Shown piece after piece: positions 40,831 to 47,392 of a DNA stretch of 64,000 nucleotides; position 1 is the first letter of the stretch; every line of letters starts with the position of its first letter. The notes under the pieces are model-generated. The model ran no database searches, was not told the DNA's origin, and was given only the letters and a program-made list of their open reading frames with translations. The position numbers were made by a program, and so were the translations under genes. The DNA is taken from the NCBI RefSeq assembly GCF_022414575.1, contig NZ_JADWYQ010000036.1, positions 9,814 through 73,813 of the forward strand, in the 5' to 3' direction. Source of the DNA: Streptomyces sp. MUM 178J. Its GTDB lineage: Bacteria; Actinomycetota; Actinomycetes; Streptomycetales; Streptomycetaceae.

Positions 40831-42189
40831 GTGTCAGTTGAGTCGAGGCCGACCTCCCGGCCGGTTCCCGCCCCGCCCGGGGCTGTGCCGCTGCTCGGCC
40901 ACGCCCTGAGGCTGTGGCGGGATCCGCTCGGCTTCCTCAAGTCGCTGCACGTGTACGGGGATCTGGTCCGGGTCAACCTCGGGACGATGCCCGTCTATAT
41001 CGCCACATCGGCCGAGTTGGTGCACGAGGTAACGGTGAGGCAGGCCCGCAGTTTCGAGAAGGGGCGGTTGTTCGACCGTCTGCGGCCGCTGGCGGGCAAT
41101 GGGCTCGCCACGGCCAACGGCGAGGTCCACCGCAGGCACCGCCGGCTGATCCAGCCGATGTTCCACCCTCAGCGGATCTCCTCGTACGCCGACGCGATGA
41201 GCGCCAACGCACGTGCCCTGGCGGACTCCTGGACGCCGGGACAGCACATCGAGATGGAAGCCGCCATGGCCGGCTACGCCGTCGAGACACTCGCCTCGAC
41301 CATGTTCTCCACCGACATCGGGCTGCCGGCCGTAGAGGCAGTGCGGGAGAACCTGCCCATCGTGCTGAAGAACATGCTCATACGGGCGGCCTCGCCCAAG
41401 CTCCTCGACCGCTTCCCGATCAAGCCGAACCGCGACTTCGACGCCGCGGCGGCACGGCTGCGCTCGGTCATCGACGAGGTCGTGGCCGCTACCCGGCGCT
41501 CCGGACGAACGGGCTACAACGATCTGCTGTCGGTGGTCCTGGCCGCGCAGGACGACGAGACCGGCGAGTCGCTGTCCGACGCGGAGGTGCGGGACGAGCT
41601 GAGCACGATCCTGTTCGCCGGGGCGGAGACCACCGCATCCACTCTCGCGTGGACCTTCCACGAGCTGGCCCGCCACCCCGAAGTGGAGCAACAGCTCGTG
41701 GACGAGATCGAGGAAGTCGTCGGCGACCGGCAGGTCACCGTCGAGGACGTGCCGCAACTGGTCGCCGTCCGGCGCGTGCTGGACGAGGTGATCCGGCTGC
41801 ACGGCGTGACGATGCTGATGCGCCGTACCACCGCCCCCGTCGAGCTGGGCGGCTTCACACTCCCGGTCGGCACGGAGGTCGCCTTCAGTCTGTACGCGCT
41901 GCACCGGCATCCTGGCCTGTACGCCGAACCCGACCGTTTCGACCCCGACCGCTGGCTGCCCGAGCGGCGCACGGAGATCGACCGCAGGTCGTACATCCCT
42001 TTCGGGGCGGGCAACCGCAAGTGCATCGGGGACGCCTTCGTGTGGACTGAGGCGACGATCGCCCTGGCGACGGTGCTGGCACGCTGGCAGCTGCGCCCGG
42101 TACCGGGTCACACCCCGAAAGAGGTGGCGTCGGCGGTCGCCCATCCCGACCGCGTGCCCATGACCGTCCACCCCCGCACAGCGGCCTGA
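40831..42189 (+). CDS. Cytochrome P450, candidate selinadiene oxidase
   Basis: A 452-residue P450 with all canonical motifs: I helix FAGAETTAST, ExxR as EVIR (Glu319, Arg322), the PERF region FDPDRWLPERR, and heme loop FGAGNRKCIGDAF with Cys398. It resembles the terpene hydroxylases of actinobacterial clusters such as the pentalenene oxygenase group. The gene lies 25 bases after the terpene synthase on the same strand, so it is the natural candidate to oxidise the cyclase product. No ferredoxin or ferredoxin reductase gene is nearby, so redox partners must come from elsewhere. It converges on a LysR gene with only 8 bases between stops. Confidence 0.9.
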   Translation: MSVESRPTSRPVPAPPGAVPLLGHALRLWRDPLGFLKSLHVYGDLVRVNLGTMPVYIATSAELVHEVTVRQARSFEKGRLFDRLRPLAGNGLATANGEVHRRHRRLIQPMFHPQRISSYADAMSANARALADSWTPGQHIEMEAAMAGYAVETLASTMFSTDIGLPAVEAVRENLPIVLKNMLIRAASPKLLDRFPIKPNRDFDAAAARLRSVIDEVVAATRRSGRTGYNDLLSVVLAAQDDETGESLSDAEVRDELSTILFAGAETTASTLAWTFHELARHPEVEQQLVDEIEEVVGDRQVTVEDVPQLVAVRRVLDEVIRLHGVTMLMRRTTAPVELGGFTLPVGTEVAFSLYALHRHPGLYAEPDRFDPDRWLPERRTEIDRRSYIPFGAGNRKCIGDAFVWTEATIALATVLARWQLRPVPGHTPKEVASAVAHPDRVPMTVHPRTAA

Positions 42190-42197
42190 GCGGAGCG

Positions 42198-43109
42198 TCA
42201 GGGCTCCTCCCGGGCCGCCGCCGCGTCCCGCAGGGCCGTCAGCAGGCGGGCGGTCCCGGGGGCCGCCTCGGCGCCGCGGCGGACCGCGGCGATGACATGG
42301 CGGCGGGGCTGATCCGCCGCCAGGACGCGCATCGCCACACCCGCGGGGCGTTCCGCGGCCGCCATACGGGGGATGAGGGCGACGCCCATCCCCGCCTCGA
42401 CCATCGCCAGGATCGCGGCCCACCCGGACGCCGAGTGGGCCTGTTCGGGGACAAACCCGGCCGCCTCGCATGCGGTGAGCGTGATCTGGGACCACGGGCC
42501 GCTGCCGCCGAAGATCCACCGCTCGCCGGACAGCTCCGCCAGCCGCAGCCCTGGCGCGGCGGCCAGCGGATGGCCGGCGGGCAGCGCCACGTCGAGGGGG
42601 TCGGCGAGCAGCGGCGCCCTGCTGAAGCGGGCGTCGCGGGCCGTGGGCGCATGCGCCGCGAGGGAGAGTGCGAGGTCCACGTCGCCGGACGACAGCAGCT
42701 CGTACGCCTGTGCCGCCTCCGCCTCTCGGACCCGCACCTCCAGGTCCGGATGCGCCGTGCGGAGCTTTCGCACCGCGGGGACGACGAGCGCGGGCACGGC
42801 CGTCGAGAACGCGCCGATGCGCACCCGCCCGGTCTCACCGCGCCGATAGGCCGTCAGTTCGGCGTCGGCCTGCTCCAGCCGGGCGAAGACCTCCTCCGCG
42901 TGCCTCAGCACCAGATGGGCCGCGCCGGTGAGCCGGACCCGCCGGCCGTGGGCTTCGAGCAGTTCCACCCCGAGTTGCCGGGCGAGGTTGGCCAGCTGCT
43001 GCGAGACGGCCGAGGGGGTCATCGACAGCGCCTCGGCGGCGGCCGTGACGGTTCCCCGCTCGTGCAGCGTGCGCAGAATCCGCAGCTTTCTGACGTCCCA
43101 TTCGGTCAT
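42198..43109 (-). CDS. LysR-family transcriptional regulator
   Basis: A 303-residue regulator with the N-terminal winged helix-turn-helix (LRTLHERGTVTAAAEALSMT then SAVSQQLANLARQLG, about residues 10-60) and a periplasmic-binding-protein-like effector domain (VRIGAFSTAVPALVVPAV onward). It lies downstream of the EamA transporter gene on the same strand with a 19-base gap, so the two are co-transcribed and it probably controls that exporter rather than the terpene genes, though this is inference. It converges on the P450 gene. Confidence 0.92.
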   Translation of the reverse strand: MTEWDVRKLRILRTLHERGTVTAAAEALSMTPSAVSQQLANLARQLGVELLEAHGRRVRLTGAAHLVLRHAEEVFARLEQADAELTAYRRGETGRVRIGAFSTAVPALVVPAVRKLRTAHPDLEVRVREAEAAQAYELLSSGDVDLALSLAAHAPTARDARFSRAPLLADPLDVALPAGHPLAAAPGLRLAELSGERWIFGGSGPWSQITLTACEAAGFVPEQAHSASGWAAILAMVEAGMGVALIPRMAAAERPAGVAMRVLAADQPRRHVIAAVRRGAEAAPGTARLLTALRDAAAAREEP

Positions 43110-43128
43110 GCGCGGCCACGGTACCGGC

Positions 43129-44115
43129 TCATCGGGAGCGCCCTGTGGCGGCCAGGGCGACTCCGCCGAGGATCAGCCCCATGCACAGCAGCCCGGCCGG
43201 GCCGGTCCGCTCGCCGAGGATGACGAAGGAGAGGGCGGCGACGCACACGGGCTGGAGGTGGTAGACGACGCCCGCGCCGGCCGGGCCGATCAGCGCGACC
43301 GCCTTGTTCCAGGCGAAGTACGCGAGCGCGGAGGAGAACACGCCTACGTAGAGCAGTGGTCCGACGGTCGCCGCGGTCGGCTCGAAGCCGCCCTGGACGG
43401 CGACGCTGAGGGCGTGGGCGGGAGCCAGCAGCAGCGTGCCGAGCACGAAGGCGGCGAAGAGGAACGGCAGGCCGTCCAGCTCCGGCGGGCGGCGGCGCAG
43501 CAGGGCGCTGTACGAGGCGAAGCTCACCGCGGCCGCGAGCATCCACAGTTCACCCGCGGCGAAGCCGGAGGGCAGCGCTCCGTCGCCGGACAGCAGCAGC
43601 ACTCCGAGACAGGCGACGGCCAGGCCCGTTGTGCGCCGGAGGCCGAGGCGGGTCCCGCCGAGCCGTTCGCACACCGCCATCAGCACCGGCGAGGCGGCCA
43701 TGATCATGCCCATGGTTGAGGCGGGGGCGGTCAGGCCCGCCTGGTTGACGAGTGTGTTGTAGAGGGTGACGCCCAGGAGGGCGGCGAGGGTGACATAGCC
43801 CAGATGGCGGCGGATCAGGGTGCGCTGCCGCCAGGTCGCGCGCAGGGCGAAGGGGGCGAGGACGGCGATCGCCGCGATCCAGCGCCAGAACGCCGCCTGC
43901 ACGGGCGGCACGGAGTCGTTCAGGGCGCGGGAGGTGATGAAGCTGCCGGACCAGACGACGGTCGCGACCGCGGCGAGGAGGAGCCCGGCGGCGGACATCC
44001 GCCGTACGGAACCCGAGCCGGTGCCCGAGCCGGAGCCTGCGGCGCGGGCGGGGGCCGGGGCGGCGGCGGGCGCAGGGGCGGTGCTGCGGACGCGGGTCTG
44101 TTCGGCGTGGGCCAT
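43129..44115 (-). CDS. EamA/DMT-family transporter
   Basis: A 328-residue membrane protein with ten hydrophobic helices arranged as two EamA repeats (from AAVATVVWSGSFITSRALN, and from ELWMLAAAVSFASYSALL). The first 40 residues are a Pro/Ala/Gly-Ser cytoplasmic tail. DMT transporters usually export metabolites or amino acids; the substrate is unknown. The gene is followed by the LysR gene in an operon. I chose the ATG at 44115, where a purine-rich site precedes it; the long upstream open frame is not coding. Confidence 0.88.
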   Translation of the reverse strand: MAHAEQTRVRSTAPAPAAAPAPARAAGSGSGTGSGSVRRMSAAGLLLAAVATVVWSGSFITSRALNDSVPPVQAAFWRWIAAIAVLAPFALRATWRQRTLIRRHLGYVTLAALLGVTLYNTLVNQAGLTAPASTMGMIMAASPVLMAVCERLGGTRLGLRRTTGLAVACLGVLLLSGDGALPSGFAAGELWMLAAAVSFASYSALLRRRPPELDGLPFLFAAFVLGTLLLAPAHALSVAVQGGFEPTAATVGPLLYVGVFSSALAYFAWNKAVALIGPAGAGVVYHLQPVCVAALSFVILGERTGPAGLLCMGLILGGVALAATGRSR

Positions 44116-44262
44116 CGGCGGTGATCTGCCTCTCTCCCCGTGAGGGGGTGGATCGCTCGGGTGTGATCCACCGTGGCCGAGACCGATTGCCCAGGTCCAT
44201 CGAATGTTTTTGACGTATTCATGAAGTGAAACTGAATGATCGCGGGGGTGCGGGCACACAAA

Positions 44263-44297
44263 AGCGCTCCGGGGCGCGATGGACGCACCGGAGCGCT
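44263..44297 (-). terminator. Terminator after the 81-residue membrane protein gene
   Basis: A 10-bp stem AGCGCTCCGG / CCGGAGCGCT with a 15-base loop, just past the stop codon on the minus strand. The T-rich stretch (TTTTGTGTG on the transcript) follows, which is unusual here and favours a true terminator. Confidence 0.75.
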
Positions 44298-44309
44298 GTG
44301 AGAGGTCTG

Positions 44310-44555
44310 TCAGCTCTGCTGCGGCTTCCCGGACTTGTCGAGGACCATCACCAGGCCCGCGATCAGCACGAAGAGGCCGATCGGCAGCACGACGAAGAGG
44401 CCGACGGTCTCGGCCACGCTCAGGCCGGGGCCGGGGTCGTCGCCGTCGTCTCGCGTGAGGGCGGACGCAGCGGGCGACATCAGCAGCATCATCAGCGTCG
44501 TGCCGGCCGCGAGGGCACCGGCGCGCAAGGCGTTCTTCTTGTCCACGGTGCCCAA
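44310..44555 (-). CDS. Small secreted or membrane protein, 81 residues
   Basis: The N terminus looks like a signal peptide (KKNALRAGALAAGTTLMML, cleavage near SPAASA), followed by a short acidic linker (DDGDDPGPG) and one transmembrane helix (TVGLFVVLPIGLFVLIAGLV) with a basic tail. It could thus be a mature single-span membrane peptide facing outward. I do not know a function. It is flanked by malQ upstream on the same strand (12 bases away) and its own terminator, so it may be co-transcribed with malQ. Confidence 0.75.
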   Translation of the reverse strand: MGTVDKKNALRAGALAAGTTLMMLLMSPAASALTRDDGDDPGPGLSVAETVGLFVVLPIGLFVLIAGLVMVLDKSGKPQQS

Positions 44556-44567
44556 CGTAGCGAACGG

Positions 44568-46796
44568 CTATGAGGGGCGCGCGCCCGGGGGTGCCGTACG
44601 GGGCGTGCGGGCGGCCCGCGGGGCGTGGAAGACGGCGAGCAGCCGGTGCAGCCGGGGCGAGGCGGCCAGCTCCTCCAGGCTCAGCGGATGCCCGTCGGCG
44701 TCGGCGACGGGCAGCCGCCAGTTCGGGTACTGGTCCCAGGTGCCGGGCAGGTTCTGCGGGCGGCGGTCGCCTGCCGCGTCGGGCAGCCAGATGCCCGTCA
44801 TCCGGGCCGGGGTGCGCCGCAGAAAGCGGTAGACCGCGCGGATCTCGCCCTCCTCGTCGCCCGCGCCTTCGGGCAGCAGCTCCAGGGCGCCGAGCAGACC
44901 GAGCCATTCGGCCACTTCCGCTGCCTGGTCGGTGCGCTCCCGTTCGAGGGGGCGGGTGAGCAGCCCCAGCCTGTGGCGCAGGGCCAGATGGTCGCCGGAG
45001 AGCCGGGCGGCGGTGGACGGCAGATCGTGGGTGGCGGCCGTGGCGACGCAGTCCCTGCGCCATCGCTCGGGGGGCAGCGGGCGGCCCGTGCCGGCCCAGT
45101 CGCGTTCGAACCACAGCACGGATGTGCCGAGGACGCCCCGCCGGGACAGCGCCTCCCGTACGCCGGGCTCGACGGTCCCGAGGTCCTCCCCTATGACGAC
45201 GGCTCCGGCCCGGTGCGCCTCCAGGACGAGGAGGGCGAGCATCGCCTCGGCGTCGTACCGGACGTAGGCGCCCTCGGTGGGCGGGCGGCCCTGGGGGACC
45301 CACCAGAGGCGGAAGAGCCCCATCACATGGTCGATGCGCAGGGCGCCCGCATGGCGCAGGGCGGAGCGCAGCAGTCCGCGGTACGGGGCGAAGCCGGAGG
45401 CGGCGAGCACGTCGGGCCGCCACGGAGGCAGGCCCCAGTCCTGGCCCCGGGCGTTGAAGGCGTCCGGGGGCGCGCCGACGGACATTCCCTCGGCGAAGAC
45501 CTCGCGCTGGGCCCAGGCGTCCGCGCCGCCGGGGTGCACGCCCACCGCGAGGTCGTGGACGACCCCGACGGACATGCCCGCTTCGTCGGCGGCCCGGGCG
45601 GCGGCGGCGAGCTGCCGGTCGGCGAGCCAGGCGAGACGGCAGTGGAAGTCCACCCGGTCCAGCAGCTCGCGCCGGGCCCGGCCGGTCTCCGTCGACCGCG
45701 GATCCTGCAGGGCTGCGGGCCAGGAGCGCCACTCGGGGCCGTACACATCGGCGAGCGCGCACCAGGTGGCATGGTCCTCCAGGGCCTGGCCCTGCTCGGC
45801 GAGGAAGTCGCAGTAGGCGGCCCGGCGACCGGGGCCGAGCGGGACGCGGAGCACGATCCCGAGCGCCTCGCGCTTGAGCGCCCACACCGCGTCCCGGTCG
45901 ATCAGCGCGCCCTTGTCCAGCACGGCGGAGCGCAGCTCCGCGCCGCGCTCGCGCAGGGCCTGGAGCCGTTCGCGGTCCGGCCCCGCGGCCGCCAGGGTGT
46001 ACTCCGGCACCTCCTCGACGCGCAGATGCACGGGGTCGGGGAAGCGGCGCGAGGACGGCCGGTACGGGGAGGGGTCGGTCGTCGGCCGTCCGGGAACAGC
46101 CGCATGAAGCGGGTTGACCTGCACGAACCCGGCTCCGAGTGACCGCCCCGACCAGGCGGCGAGCTCTGCGAGGTCGCCGAGGTCGCCCATGCCCCAGGAG
46201 CGTGTGGACAGCAGCGAGTACAGCTGCACCAGGAAGCCGTGCACCCGTTCGGGGGCTTCGGGCGCGCGGGCGGGCGCGACGATGAGGGTGCAGCTGCCGG
46301 TGCGGCCGTCGGGGGTCTCGGCGGACAGCCGGTGCACGCCGTAGGGCAGGTGCGCCAAGTCGGTCACCTCGGCGGCGGGCGGCCGCGGGGCTGCGTCGCG
46401 AGGCGGGTCCGACACGGCGGCCGGCCTGGGAGGTGCGGCGGCCGGCCTGGGAGGTGCGGCGGGCGGGCGGCTCGGCGGCTCGCCCGCCCGCAGGCGGTCC
46501 GGACGTTCGCCGTCCTCGGCCTCGACCCGAAGGGAGGTTCCCTCGGGGAGGCCCGTCAGGGCGGGTGGCAGTGGCTCCGATCGCCACAGGACGACCGTCC
46601 GGGGCAGGAGTCGGGCCGCGTGGGCGGATTCCGCGCGGTGCAGGGCGTCGCGCATGGCGGCCGGTGTGGAGGCGTCGACCCCCAGCGCGGCGAGGACCGC
46701 GATGACCGTTGCCTCAGGGACGGCGACGCGGACGCCCTCGGAGGGCTCGTAGTCGGTGGCGACTCCGTGCAGCGCGGCGAGCCGGGCAAGGCCCAT
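44568..46796 (-). CDS. malQ: 4-alpha-glucanotransferase (amylomaltase), GH77
   Basis: Transfers alpha-1,4-glucan segments in maltodextrin and glycogen metabolism. The 742-residue protein has a long N-terminal MalQ_N-type region (from MGLARLAALHGVATDY) and the GH77 catalytic domain with the nucleophile Asp in LRIDHVMGLF (near residue 487), the acid/base Glu in VIGEDLGTV and the third Asp in TATHDLPS. The loop RPSSRRFPDPVHLR and YALPHGVG-like YGVHRLSAE segments match the family. An Ala/Pro/Arg-rich insert lies near residues 105-140. It stands between the repeat-protein gene and the 81-residue gene. Confidence 0.94.
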   Translation of the reverse strand: MGLARLAALHGVATDYEPSEGVRVAVPEATVIAVLAALGVDASTPAAMRDALHRAESAHAARLLPRTVVLWRSEPLPPALTGLPEGTSLRVEAEDGERPDRLRAGEPPSRPPAAPPRPAAAPPRPAAVSDPPRDAAPRPPAAEVTDLAHLPYGVHRLSAETPDGRTGSCTLIVAPARAPEAPERVHGFLVQLYSLLSTRSWGMGDLGDLAELAAWSGRSLGAGFVQVNPLHAAVPGRPTTDPSPYRPSSRRFPDPVHLRVEEVPEYTLAAAGPDRERLQALRERGAELRSAVLDKGALIDRDAVWALKREALGIVLRVPLGPGRRAAYCDFLAEQGQALEDHATWCALADVYGPEWRSWPAALQDPRSTETGRARRELLDRVDFHCRLAWLADRQLAAAARAADEAGMSVGVVHDLAVGVHPGGADAWAQREVFAEGMSVGAPPDAFNARGQDWGLPPWRPDVLAASGFAPYRGLLRSALRHAGALRIDHVMGLFRLWWVPQGRPPTEGAYVRYDAEAMLALLVLEAHRAGAVVIGEDLGTVEPGVREALSRRGVLGTSVLWFERDWAGTGRPLPPERWRRDCVATAATHDLPSTAARLSGDHLALRHRLGLLTRPLERERTDQAAEVAEWLGLLGALELLPEGAGDEEGEIRAVYRFLRRTPARMTGIWLPDAAGDRRPQNLPGTWDQYPNWRLPVADADGHPLSLEELAASPRLHRLLAVFHAPRAARTPRTAPPGARPS

Positions 46797-46815
46797 GCGG
46801 ACTCCTGTTCAGATG

Positions 46816-47112
46816 TCAGACTCCTGGCGCCGACGCCCCTCCGGCCGTGCCGTACGCGGTCGGCTCGCTGGTCAGGGGTGCGATGTCGGTGAGCGGGGGC
46901 TCGCTGGTGAGCGGGGTGGCCTGGGTGAGCGGGGGCTCGCTGGTGAGCGGGGTGGCCTGGGCGAGGGGGGGCTCGCTGGTGAGCGGGGTGGCCTGGGCGA
47001 GGGGCGCGATGTCCTCGAACGGGCAGGGTGCGGTGATGTCGTCGGCAGGCGCTGCGGGCGCCGGGACCTGTTTGGACAGGGCGGAGAGCAGCAGGTTCGC
47101 GGATGCGGCCAC
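46816..47112 (-). CDS. 98-residue protein with four 12-residue tandem repeats
   Basis: I do not recognise the family. The N-terminal 38 residues (MAASANLLLSALSKQVPAPA..) hold a single Cys30. Residues 41-88 are four copies of ATPLTSEPPLxQ (41-52, 53-64, 65-76, 77-88), the last diverged, encoded by 36-bp DNA repeats at 46849-46992. The tail is Gly/Ala rich. A GAGGAG site 9 bases before the GTG start at 47112 supports real translation. There is no signal peptide or membrane span. It lies upstream of malQ on the same strand, 19 bases away. No peptide-modifying enzyme gene is near. Confidence 0.6.
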   Translation of the reverse strand: MAASANLLLSALSKQVPAPAAPADDITAPCPFEDIAPLAQATPLTSEPPLAQATPLTSEPPLTQATPLTSEPPLTDIAPLTSEPTAYGTAGGASAPGV

Positions 47113-47392
47113 GGTGGTGACTCCTCGTCGAAGCAGCGTGCGGGCAGTAGGCGATGGGATACGGCACCCCTACCCAGCGGACGCGTTCACATCCGTATCC
47201 GATCAGCCGACGTGTTCCGCGTCACACTCCGTACCCCGGACGGCAGTTGTCTCAAACACGGTCGACAGCGGGCGTGCCAGGCCTTGCAGCAGGCAAAAGA
47301 CGCACAACGACCACGTGCATTGACACCCTCACCGTGCGGGTGGTGGGCTCGAATCCGACCTGAACGTCAGGGGAGAGCGAGGGGAGACGGTC

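Noticed and set aside
35098..42189. Recently transferred genomic island for the terpene block
   Set aside because: No integrase, tRNA junction, direct repeats or change in base composition is visible; TTA codons alone do not show transfer.
43129..46587. An 1152-residue frame that would fuse the EamA transporter with upstream DNA across malQ
   Set aside because: Only the last 328 residues resemble a real protein; the rest is shadow sequence, and malQ occupies the other frame.
47336..47357. A T-arm-like stretch (GGGCTCGAATCCGACC), suggesting a tRNA remnant or attachment site
   Set aside because: The T-stem has a mismatch, no acceptor, D or anticodon arm can be built upstream, and no integrase gene or repeat of this stretch is present.
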